64,000 nt of DNA from Rhododendron vialii. Lineage: Eukaryota; Streptophyta; Magnoliopsida; Ericales; Ericaceae. The position numbers and the translations under genes were made by a program. Of this stretch, positions 11,994-27,500 are shown in pieces (within the stretch, counting starts at the first letter, position 1; every line of letters starts with the position of its first letter). The notes below the pieces were generated by a model. That model was not told the DNA's origin and made no database searches. It was given only the letters and a program-made list of their open reading frames with translations. The DNA lies in NCBI RefSeq assembly GCF_030253575.1, contig NC_080568.1:25299501-25363500 (forward strand), read 5' to 3'.

Positions 11994-12975
11994 TCACTTA
12001 GGTGGGAACATAATTATAGATGTTTCCGTTCCGGGCCTCCAACAACCCCTCTTATTCCCACTTGGTGGACAATCAACATAATTTGTTCCCGGGACATCGA
12101 GACATATGTAGATCTCGAACAACTTAACGTGCGTGTCGTTCATCGGTTTGCACGAGACATCGACAGCAGTCCCGGTGTGCCCTCGGATGGCGTTCTCGAT
12201 GGCAGCCTTAGTGTAAGTTGCATCCCAGCGGGGTTTTACACCAGCGTATGTGAAAATGCTCGACAAGTCGATGTTGTTCCTCTGCGCGATGGCAGCTCTG
12301 AAGTAGTCCATTTTCGTCAATTTCAACAAGCAGCAAATCCCATGTTTGTTCCATTGAAACTGCCAGAAGGATTTACTAGTCTTTCCCTCTTGAACGCTTG
12401 GCCACACTCTCAATAAATCAACCCTTAATTCAATTGTCTGATCATTACCCAGAGAGAGAGAGAGAGAGCAATTTATTAGCTGTAAGCTGTAATAAAATGC
12501 AACTATAAATTAAGCACAATGCTAATTTGTATTGAAAGAAGAGAATAACTTGTTCACGGAGGAGCCGTGACGGAAACCCCTCAATCTCAGCCGTCCAAAA
12601 GTGTTTTGGACGGCCGAGATTGAGTTCCGTAATGACTTAATTCACGGAGCTCCGTGAATAAGTTATTATTCGAATAGGAATCAGTGTATGAACATGCATT
12701 AATTTCACCTCTTTATCAATATCCTGATCTGACCTCTTCTTGCTACAATACGTGAGCGAGGTTCCATCGGCATCGGCTGGCCAGAGGCCGTGAAGAGTGA
12801 AGGTGGGTTCGAGGTTCTGGCGGCAGGTGACATCTGGTTGTGCACAATAGGTTGGAGTCCAGGTTTGGACAAAATAAATCCGGGCATAGGGCGGGAATCG
12901 GCCCGGACGAAGAGAAAATGCGAGTATCAGAATTAGTAAACCGAGACAAAACCTTACAATGGTTCGTTTCTCCAT
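11994..12975 (-). CDS. T2-family ribonuclease (S-RNase/S-like type), secreted
   Basis: RNase T2 enzymes cleave RNA through 2',3'-cyclic phosphates and are secreted or vacuolar; some act in pollen rejection or phosphate scavenging. Exon 1 is 12975-12709 and exon 2 is 12437-11994. The junction GAG|GTGAAA to GATCAG|ACAATT keeps the frame and gives 236 aa, normal for the family. Residues 1-20 form a signal peptide (FCLGLLILILAFSL core). CAS I is FTLHGLWP (His). CAS II is FWQFQWNKHGIC, with His-Gly but Gln where Glu is usual. Further cysteines lie in PTYC, VTC, CCLL, VSC, YICL, DCPP and GCW. Counting the processed protein gives about 27 K+R against 21 D+E, so it is net basic. A single intron between the two active-site motifs is the gene structure known for the S-RNase class. 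Whether it is an S-RNase or an S-like RNase is unresolved. Confidence 0.9.
12545..12670. mobile_element. Small foldback MITE in the RNase intron
   Basis: The ends AATAACTTGTTCACGGA and TCCGTGAATAAGTTATT are inverted, as are the inner parts CAATCTCAGCCGTCCAAAA and TTTTGGACGGCCGAGATTG. The loop is only a few bases. At about 125 bp it makes up nearly half of the 271-base intron (12438-12708). Target duplication was not resolved. Confidence 0.75.
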
Positions 12976-13046
12976 TAGTTACCCTACTACTACTACGTGA
13001 GGAGTTCTAGGCTTCTAGCTACCTAATTAGTATAAAAGGCTTGATT

Positions 13047-13057
13047 GATATTTATAG
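13047..13057 (-). promoter_or_regulatory. Candidate TATA box of the T2 RNase gene
   Basis: On the minus strand the sequence CTATAAATATC lies about 75 bases upstream of the RNase ATG (12975). This is a typical TATA position for a short plant leader. The call rests only on motif and distance. Confidence 0.45.
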
Positions 13058-13589
13058 TGGAAAATGGCAATGAGGGGGATGCTAATTGGTCAGTAGGTGG
13101 GAACTCATTCGGATCTGGTTGGACAATGTCCGTCGTCAAGTGCCCATAGCACTTTATTGAAGCTAAACATACTATGTTAATTGTGACCTCCAACCACTGG
13201 CCTCCACTTAATTGCTCGCGTAACTCACACGCTCATTAGTGCTTCAATCTCACATATTAAAAAATGTGTGTGTGTGTCTATATATATATATTATAAAATA
13301 GAGCGATTTTCTGTTGAAAATGTCTAGACATATAAATGAGAGCAACCTCTATATATAATCATTAGATCACTTTTATGTTAAATTTATAGCTATTGGATTA
13401 TTTTTTTCAAAAGATATAGAGAGTATTCTCCTAATAAATCTATCCTGGAATGTGATTGAACATTTATTTGATGTCGAAATATACTCTACCTGTCCTCAAA
13501 CCCAAGTCACTACTTGTTGGACTTTTGCTACATGTATAGTTAATTACTACTGTTTTAGCCTCATTTTTTGTTTGTTTGGGTAAATAGTT

Positions 13590-14345
13590 TTTTTTTTTAC
13601 AGGCAACAAGATTTTATTAAAACTCGACAAATGGTACATTAAGGCGGTGAATCTCTATATTCAAGAGAGAAACTTGAAACATAGAGAAAGCCGAAAGAAA
13701 AAGAAAAAAAAAAAAGATACATCCAACATAAAGTTGAAAGAATCCACAAGCAAGGCGGAAACATCCAACCGCTGTGAAAGTACACAAGAGAAACTTGAAA
13801 CTTAGAGAAAACCGAAAGAAAAAGAAAAAGGAAAAAGATACATCCAACATAAAGTTGAAAGAATCCACAAGCAAGGTGGAAATATCCAACCGCTGAGAAA
13901 GTATACAAGAGAAACTTGAAACTTAGAGAAAACCAAAAGAAAAAGGAAAAGGAAAAGGAAAAAGATACATCCAACATAAAGTTGAAAGATTAATCTACAA
14001 ACAAGGTTTACATTCATCCGCTGAGAAAGTATACAAGGACATGCCCAAGGACTAGCACTGGAGACAGAAATCCATGAGTAATAATGATCAAAAGGCCCAG
14101 GAGACTTGAGAAGGCCACAAAAACCAGCATCAGACTTGCCATCAAGACTTGATTAAAAATCCCTTGAGAAGCATCAGTCAACAATCATAGCATCAGCTTC
14201 AAAGTGAATGGAATGACTATACCATATATAGTTAGCCTCATGTTGTTCCTTACATAATATACAAGTCTCAAACCCATCACCAACACATCCTTTCTTGCGA
14301 AAAGCATTGATTCGGAATTTCGATCGGATATGTACGTGTATGTCG
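13590..14345 (-). mobile_element. Probable LINE (L1-type) 3' remnant with internal tandem repeats
   Basis: Read on the minus strand, the segment ends with AATAAAATCTTGTTGCCTGT and then a poly(A) tract (the T run at about 13590-13600), resembling plant L1 tails. Near 14270-14320 the minus strand reads with cysteine/histidine spacing like the zinc-binding region after reverse transcriptase (CVGDGFETCILCKEQHEANY). Between these lie about three copies of a roughly 120-125-base unit (13660-14040) containing AAAGTTGAAAG, ATCCACAAGCAAGG and GAGAAACTTGAAAC. No target duplication was found, so the 5' boundary is approximate. Confidence 0.45.
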
Positions 14346-14589
14346 CACTATTAGGTTTAAACCTCTTCGAAAAACATATGTATGTCGTGGGACATGTGGT
14401 AAGCTCATATTCGCTCTAGAAATAAACATAATTTGTTGCATACGAACTTGAGGAGGAGGAGGGAGTACGTGCTGAAATATAGGGAGGGAAAATTAGCCGT
14501 AAGTACGGTAAAATAGTTTTCATTTAGGGGAAAGACACCAGCAAAATAATTTTTAGTGGAGGTCCTTCGACTTTTTGAGTTTTTTAGCC

Positions 14590-14815
14590 ATAAGGCCAAA
14601 ATATGTTTAGGCACTTTCATAGAGTTTTAGGGTGCACTTTCCTATTATAAGGTTTTAGTGGTTTAGACACTTTCATTAGATACCCTAGGGTTTTAGGCAT
14701 TTTTCATATATAGGGTACCTTAGGGTTTTAGGCATTTTTATAGGGTATCCTAGTATTTTAGACACTTCCATAGAGTACCCTAGGATTTTAGACACTTTCA
14801 TAGACACATTTGTCC
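14590..14815. repeat. Degenerate minisatellite with CCCTAGGGTTTTAGG words
   Basis: About five imperfect units of roughly 35-45 bases share TTTTAGRCACTTYCATAG and TACCCTAGGRTTTTAG. The central word resembles the plant telomere unit (TTTAGGG), but the spacing is irregular and the units are much longer than 7 bases, so this is not an interstitial telomere array. Confidence 0.6.
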
Positions 14816-15107
14816 TTATGTTTGATTACAAAAGATGTTTGTCCTTGAGCTTAAAAAATGTAAATATTAAGAATTTTTGGCTAAGTCTCCCAAATAGGAA
14901 CAACTCCTGAAAAATAGGGTTCAGGCCCTGGATTTTTTCGGAGTTGTTCGAGTAGTTACTTGATAAAGAGAGCAAGTGGTGTGAATGTCAATTTTTTTTT
15001 TGGTACAAGGTGTGAAAGTGAATTCATTTATGATCAGGGGTGTAGGTGAATGTATTCAATTTCTTTAGCTGGTTGAATGTTCAATTTATTTTTCGGTTGG
15101 AGTTTGA

Positions 15108-15216
15108 TGCGGTGTGCATAGAGGAGGAGTACTACCTTAAGCAGTCCAACATTTTCTTAAATGCGGTGTGCATAGAGGAGTACTACCTTAAGCAGTCCAA
15201 CATTTTCTTAAATAAC
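15108..15216. repeat. Tandem duplication of about 55 bases
   Basis: The segment starting ATGCGGTGTGCATAGAGGAG and ending CAACATTTTCTTAAAT occurs twice back to back. The copies differ mainly by a GAG insertion, so it is a recent local duplication in spacer DNA. A second short repeat (AAAGTACAGTTTTAAA) follows at about 15289 and 15364. Confidence 0.7.
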
Positions 15217-15508
15217 TGACCAAGACCTTTGGATTTGGGCCCACTTGGATTTGATCCGGAACGGCCCAACGGTCAAGAAAGGTAACAAAGTACAGTTTTA
15301 AAACTAACTTTTGTTACTTCTGCCGGAGATCCAACAGAAGTAACAAGAAAGGTAACAATTAAAGTACAGTTTTAAAGTTAACTTTTTTTTATTTAGCATT
15401 CATAGTGGAATAATTAAAATCAAAAGGTTGAAAAGGTTATTAATATTTGCTAAAAAAAGTGTTTACATTGGAATAACCAAACTTAAAACAACCTCTTAGC
15501 AACTAAGA

Positions 15509-15955
15509 GCATCCGCAATGGGAATAATCAAAATTAATAATCAAAATATGTCACGTCAATATTTGATTGTCCATTTAGTTCATAATAATCAAACTTTACA
15601 ACCTCCACCTCCACATTGGTTATTTTTGCATCCCTAATAAAACAAAACCCCACAATGCACCTATGTCCAATAGCAAACAAATTCCAATCACGTACCCGAC
15701 CACACCAAATTATTCGTCTCGATGAGACGATTCCAATGTGGGGTGTTTTTGAGTTTTGAATTTAGTTATTGAGTTTGATTATTGAGTTTTGGTTATTGGT
15801 AAAAAGTTGTTAAGTTTGGTTATGGAATGAGTGAAATTTAATTATTTGCTAAAAGATTTGTAACTTTGCTTATTACAATGTGAGGTATTTTTTTTAGCAT
15901 TGTTGTTAGTTTGCTTATCCACATCTAGTTGCTTATTTCAATGGAGAAGCTCCAA
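15509..15955. mobile_element. Non-autonomous TIR element (GAGCATCCGCAATGG family)
   Basis: The left end GAGCATCCGCAATGGGAATA faces a degenerate right end whose reverse complement begins GGAGCTTCTCCATTGAAATA. The interior is AT-rich with repeated TTGATTATTGAGTTTGG-like words and no open frame. It abuts the next element. Boundaries are approximate. Confidence 0.5.
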
Positions 15956-16355
15956 GAGCATTCACAATGGGTTTAATAACTAGTGTTTTAATTGTATGTG
16001 TTAAGACTTAACAAACAAAAATGTATTTTTTGTGTCATAAATCTTATTTTAGTTTGTGTACTAGAGTGTGTTAAATTTTGCAGTGTGCTAGGATGCATGC
16101 TAAGTTTGGCAAATATGCTAGCAAATAATAAGTGAGTCCTACCTCTATAGATTCAAACTCCAACCATAAAACATAAATATCCACAACTCCAAATACACAC
16201 TTGTGGGACCCATTTTGACACACAAATTTACCAAACTCGTTGTGGATGTTCTAACACACTCTTATGTTAGCAGTGTCTAACACACAATTGTGGGACTCAT
16301 TTTTATCCTAACAAACATTTAATACACAAATATACCGATCCCATTGTGGATGCTC
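15956..16355. mobile_element. Non-autonomous TIR element (GAGCATTCACAATGGG ends)
   Basis: The left end GAGCATTCACAATGGG and the right end CCCATTGTGGATGCTC are near-perfect inverted repeats about 400 bases apart. The interior contains repeated TGTGTTAA and ACACACAA words on opposite strands and no coding frame. It lies directly beside a related element. Confidence 0.7.
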
Positions 16356-17574
16356 GAAGCAAAATTTGGCACTTGCATAACAAAAACTAACAACCTTTTA
16401 CCAATAGCCCCATTCTACTAACAAAATAAATACTTATTTTTTTACCCAAATAGCTCTGACAGATTTTAGGTGCTCTAGCAAAGGTAGCAAACACCAAAGT
16501 AATTTAACCCAACCTTCAAATCCATCTCCTCGCTATTTGTTATATGGGTACCAACCTTCGAACACTAAAGGATAATATTCTATTGGTTCTTCAATTATTA
16601 TATATACAGTCATATATATGTTATAAATAAACATGTGTTATGTATATATAAACGATTACAATCTCTATAGTATAAACATATACGAATTATCTCTACAAAT
16701 ACAATATATGTATTAATATCTACAAATATGTATATAAATATTAGATGAATTATAATACTTTATAGAACAAAATTTTTGTGAGAAAATATTTTATAGTAGT
16801 TTATTTAAATATAGGATGTAGATAATATGTATACAAACACAAACCTAATCAAACAAATATGATAAATAATTCGTAAACCTATATGTATATAAATAAATAT
16901 AATACTAAAATAAATGATTAATATACAATGAGTATGTACAGTATTTTAAATTACAATCAAAACTAATAAAAGCACAAACAAGATGATAATAATAAAATTT
17001 GTAGATTTTGTTGGAGTACATGTCTGTTAACTCACCTTTCAAATTTGTAAAAACGTAACAAAGTACAATTTCTAAAGCCAACTTTTGCAACTTATGCGAG
17101 AGATGGGACAAATTTAAAGCATTGTAGGCTCTGGTGGGGTCCACAAGCCTCCACAAAAAATAGGTAAGGTTTGGAGATGCTTATCAGTTGACCACATTAT
17201 TTGGTTTTGGTTGTAATAGTATTAACACATGCATTTAGAAAACGTTAACTGCTGTTTTTTCTATAGAAAAAGTTAACCTAAAAAGCATGTTTCTTTTACA
17301 CCCAAAAAGTGTGACACCATCCATGTACAGGCCAATTTACTGGGACAAATATATACTTACAGTTGCTCACTGGTAAATCTCGAAATCAAATTCCCATCCC
17401 ATTCAGAGTTGCATCTTGATTTGTACAAATACTTCGAAAACAACAAAGTTGGTGACAACGACAAAAATTATCTTTAGGGACACGATGAGGATTTTGACCA
17501 TCAAAATGCAAGAATGGGAGTTAAGAGTGAAGGAGAACAACTGCAGAAGGAAACGCATGCCCTAGTTTTGTTGC
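16356..17574. other. AT-rich spacer downstream of the EAF7-like gene
   Basis: Very AT-rich DNA (ATATATG/TATAAATA words between about 16600 and 17000) with no supportable gene. It would hold the 3'UTR of the minus-strand gene that stops at 17575. Confidence 0.5.
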
Positions 17575-22619
<5,045 letters not shown>

Positions 22620-22710
22620 GACGTCGTCTTGTTCCTCTTCTTTTCCAGGGCCGGCCCTGGGTAGAAAAAGCCTAGAAAGAAACTACTGCGTCGTTAATTG
22701 ATTCACTCCT

Positions 22711-22739
22711 GGTGTGTGTGTGCGCGCGCGCGCGTGCGA
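22711..22739. repeat. Alternating TG/CG tract
   Basis: GTGTGTGTGTGCGCGCGCGC continuing to GTGCG is a strictly alternating purine-pyrimidine run of about 28 bases, a composition that favours left-handed DNA. It lies in the 5'UTR intron of the EAF7-like gene. Confidence 0.85.
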
Positions 22740-22871
22740 ATGGAACATCCCATTACTCTTTCAAGGACTGATTATTTACTACTCCACTTCACTACGCCCC
22801 AAAACGTATCGTACGTTTAAGCATCTAAATTAAGCATAGGTCAAACACAGCAAACAGTGACATAGACGACG

Positions 22872-22912
<41 letters not shown>

Positions 22913-22917
22913 GGTAC

Positions 22918-23020
22918 CTGCTCGATTTTGGGCTGGTTCTGAATTTTCTGATCGCGTAGAAATTGGGATGTTCGTGCGTGGGAATTGAAAGCCCTAGAAT
23001 TTGATCTTGTCACAATTTTA
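22918..23020 (-). other. Probable non-coding first exon of the EAF7-like gene
   Basis: On the minus strand the stretch contains no ATG and ends in ATCGAGCAG|GTACCC, a good donor, followed at once by a (CT)n run (plus-strand GA at 22879-22910). The next acceptor ACCCAG lies at 22657, 37 bases before the proposed ATG. The transcription start is a guess. Confidence 0.45.
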
Positions 23021-24559
23021 CTCCTGGTAACTGTACCTTATTTGGATTAAGTCCACATGAATTTTAATAAACCACAATGCAACCCTCTATACATGCTACC
23101 CAGCTTCTTCCACGGGATCGAGAGTCGAGACAACTTTAAAATTATTAACAGAACCATATCGTCTATTTTATGTTATATATATAAGCTTCAATTGAATTCT
23201 TGGTATACCTATAATCAAGTTAGCTTATTGCATTGAACGATTGACACACAATAGTAATGACGGCAGCTCCGTGATTTTTTCACCGCCGTTGTACAGAATT
23301 TAAAATCATACTACTAAGATCCCCTATCCTATTATATTACTTCGTAAGTCGTATCGTTCAAAAACTTATCCACTAACAAATCTGGCCGTGGGAGGCAATA
23401 CCACAAAAGGGACATATCTTACACAAGAAAATTTCACTTATCTATTGTCATTGTACAAAGAGACAGAGATCAGAGAGACATTAGAATTTAGATATAGTTG
23501 CTTGAACATATCTTATCGCAGTACCAAGTTTCTGTGAAATGTGAAAGATGGCCTAAACAATTTTGTAAATATATACTAAATGTTACCCAATTCTCCTTCC
23601 ACGGCATTATTTCCAATTTTGTACAGTAATATATAGTACTGAAACTAGTAAAATCACGCATCTTTTTAGCCAGTTTTCAAAAATCGATAGCCTAGGTTGC
23701 TTCATTTGCCAACATTTTGGAAACAATTTGGACAAACGGATCATCCGAGATCATTTACAGATAATTCAACTCCTTCACGCTCCTGACAGACGTCGAGTGG
23801 CAACTGAAAAAACGTACTTTGCAAAAGTACTATTTCAGAGTTCAGTGTCCTGCCATCACTCAGATGAATTTAAATAAATCCTTGCACAATAGTACAAGCA
23901 CCACATTTTGCACCATCAGTCGCGCGATCATTAGATTTGTTACCGCACAATGCGCAGCAACCACTGCAGCAGTCCAAAAAACCAGCAAGTGAAGACAAAT
24001 TTCACCCAAAAAAAAAAAAAATTACAAAAATTTTATATGACTAGATTGTGTCTTGATATCCTTTAGCTACCCCCAAGGAAAAAGCACAGAAAAGAATACA
24101 TCAAATAACAACTATTTGGCTAAAGCTACGGTCCTGATGTTCATCTTCAGGCTCCAAAATTGAGCACAATCAGCTAATTTACAGGAGGCTGAATGTTCAC
24201 CACAAGACTAGAGAAATGTCCCGTTACAAGAGAAGTGAACCTGAGAACAGAGTAACAAATCTTAAGGCCACAACAATTACCAGAGATGTCTTCCACGATG
24301 AGAAGTAACGAAAAAATGTGCATATATCAAATATCATGCATCACTTTCAAAAAATGGAAAGTCATCGAGCTCTTTTGTTGCTCAAAATTATGTTCTATAA
24401 TTAGCTTCCATGTGTCTCCGAAGGGACAGAAGAGAAACAAGTTGGAATGTTGGATTCACTCTAACACAAATGTCAGCCATTAAGGAACATGAAATAATGC
24501 ACTCTTTATTCCTACCCTGCTACAATTGAAGTATTTCCTCTAGGGCATCAGGTTACCTA
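23021..24559. other. Spacer between EAF7-like and PPR genes
   Basis: The two minus-strand genes are head to tail here, so the region holds the EAF7-like promoter and the 3'UTR of the PPR gene. I see no other coding signal and no clear transposon. Confidence 0.5.
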
Positions 24560-27500
24560 TCATGCATAATCAGTGCTGTACTCAAGATTAAACAACAAGT
24601 CCCGGCGATTCTCTACACCCATCCGAATTTTAAATTGTCTGGCCAGCGACCCCACCTTGTCATCACTCGTATAGTTCATCTCTCGCATACATCGTCTTCT
24701 TACCTTTTTCAGCATTTCCCTCGACGGCTCAAACCCTTCATTCACCTGCTCAAAGAGTGGTCATACCATTAGCATAACATTACAACCATTCAAAATGCAG
24801 AAGCTAAAGCCAGATAGATAAACAAACAAGTACAGACGCAATTACCATCTGGTCGATAACAGAGAGAGCCGCTTTTGGATCTCGCTCAACGAGATGAGCA
24901 TCAACAAGGACAGAGTAAGTCGTTGCATTTGGTTTCACACCCTTACTTATCATGTGCTCAAAGACACTTGAAGCTTCAGACGTCTGCATCAGAAGAACAA
25001 TGAAATTAAACATGTAGCTTGTAGAAGCATTTCTAGGCTTGTGTTTGTGTGTAAATCTTACACATGCAGACCCTAAATAATCCATGTTTCACTGACATTG
25101 TTCTATAACTTGCTAGGCAAAGGTCGGGTGGAAGAGGTGTGCCTAGCGCCAGCTGGCGTCTAGAGATTTATCAATTTTTAAAAAAGTAATCCCCCCCAAG
25201 TTTGAGTAAGATTTGACATAAGGTAAGGAAGAAATGAACAAGACTTAAGTAACAACTAAAAGTAAATAGTAACAAATAACTAGTCTCGGTTTTTCCTTTT
25301 AAAAAAAACACAGAAGTTTGAGTAAGAAATGACATAAGATTAGGAATAAATCAATTACTAAAACTAAAGTACCAATTAAAGAGTAAGAAGCAACGCATAA
25401 CTACTCAAACACAAAGTTCGATGTTCAAAGTTCAAAACCAAATGATATGAAGTATCACATAAAATCCCAGATAGTCAAATATCAAAGTCATAGACTCATA
25501 GGTTAATCTCCTCTTCTTTTCCTTTTATCAAAATGACAGTTAACACCCTATACTTTTTATTACACAATTAAGTTTTAACCCCCAAAATACTTTTAAAAAC
25601 GAGATATACCCCGCCAATTAGTTTCTGCCTGGCTGATGAATTGGCAACTAATTGTCAACAAATGCAAAATCGCTTAATTACCTAGCCCTAAAATCGAGGC
25701 GTTTGAGGCCTGCCTAGCAACTAGGCATTGACCAGGTCGACCACACCAATGTTAAGACCACTATTCACTGATCCCCTTATACATGACGGAGTTATAAAAC
25801 TTGGTCAGTGAGGTCAAAATCTTACCTATAATTATACATGGTATTTTTTTTCATGAATGAGGGAGCAAATCATTTTTCTACATTTGCAAAATATTATGTC
25901 TACAAGATTCATTAGTGAGATATGAAATTGACAGAACGAAGTCCTAGCAACTTTTTGTATTTGGATAGTCATTTGGTATGATAGTGAAGATGTTTTCATT
26001 ATACACAAACAAGTGATAATTTATTTATTAATCCCCGTTCAATTGGAAAACGCATTCTTGACAATCTACCCATAGTAGAAATGTTGTTTTTCTATATGGG
26101 TGCTTGGGGCAATTTTATGACATACTTAATTTGTTCAGAGCAACAGTGCAACTATAGTGGAGTCATATATATAAATTAACTTTCAAACGTATAAAATAGT
26201 TGAGACTTCGAAGATTTGATTTGGTCAATTGACTCCACATTGCTATACTTCCCTCCACACATGCCCTAATAAGCGACATAACAATATCAACAAATTCAAA
26301 TAACACCTAACCATACTAATCATGGTTTACAGAGTGCAGTTTCCAGGTTGTCATTGCAACTACAACCGAGATGAACTCAGGGTGAGGGTAGACTAAGGGA
26401 AGGGGCATTTTAACAAACACTGGCAGGGGTAGTTCAGAACCTTGTACACGTAGCAAACAAAAGCAAGCTTCCTGGTACGGGGGGTAGTACACAACAAAAA
26501 AAAATAAAAAAAGGGTACCCATGTAAACCCCAACCAATGGGGGTATGGGCGGAGGAGGGCTAGAGAAAGATCTAACACATAACGTCCGCATGGTTCACAA
26601 GATGCTGCCACAAGGCCCATAACCACCTTGCAGAAAGACTATACTAACCTTATTATAGTATCCAATTTCAGTCTGTATGCCACCATCTCCACATCTACTA
26701 CAGACTGACAATGAAAGCACAAAGACATCAACTCAACCTGCAGCACCCTGTTAAGGTTGTCATGAACTAGGTTCACTGCATACTGCCACAATCACCTTCA
26801 GCCTTCCTTTTCATTCTGTATCAGTCCGTCTAAACTAGATCATACAGCCGTCTTTCACCACTCTTTCTCTCACTGCAAATCTAGACATATTCAGTTTTTG
26901 TCGTGCTTTTTGGTAGTGCACTTTCTTTTTAGTTTTATACACCAGCATTTAACATTCTGTAACAGTGTACTAGGTTGAGATTTGTTTTCCGAGGCATTCA
27001 TTGTTTAGAGGAATTATGGTAGAACTCAGATTGCTTTTTTCTTTTTTTCTGAAATAAAATTCCAAAGCATAAATAAGACTTGTCTGTGGCCCATTCTCCT
27101 TATTTAGATTCAATTCTAGCATTGAACCATTTTGATGCTCAAACTCCCATCTTCACCTCAAGATTACCTACCAAAAAACGTAACTTGGTACTGAGCCTGT
27201 GAGCCGTCATCAGATTGTGAGTTATGAATATTTTAAATGTGTTTGACAATACAATTTGTGAAGCTCTATGGACAGTCTTCAATAGGTAGTGAGGCATACT
27301 TGTATATAATGGAGAAGGCCAAAATTGTCTTTTCATACTTCATTTTTGCAGGATATAATCTGCCTCTCCATTCGTATTGTTTGTGACCAACACCGATCCT
27401 GTTAGATTTGGCTGACACTAGCCAACAACATGTGGTTAAGTGTTCACTTCAAACCACGAGGGGGGTTTTGTGCTTTCGAGCAATTGAGCAAACCAGGAGG

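Noticed and set aside
13617-14017. Overlapping Phe/Ser-rich frames on the minus strand
   Set aside because: They cross a tandem, purine-rich repeat and are low-complexity; the periodicity comes from the repeat, not from coding.
13660-14040. CRISPR-like regular repeats
   Set aside because: Units are about 120-125 bases and contiguous without spacers, in a plant repeat context.
14590-14815. Interstitial telomere array
   Set aside because: The TTTAGGG-like word is present but the period is about 40 bases, not 7.
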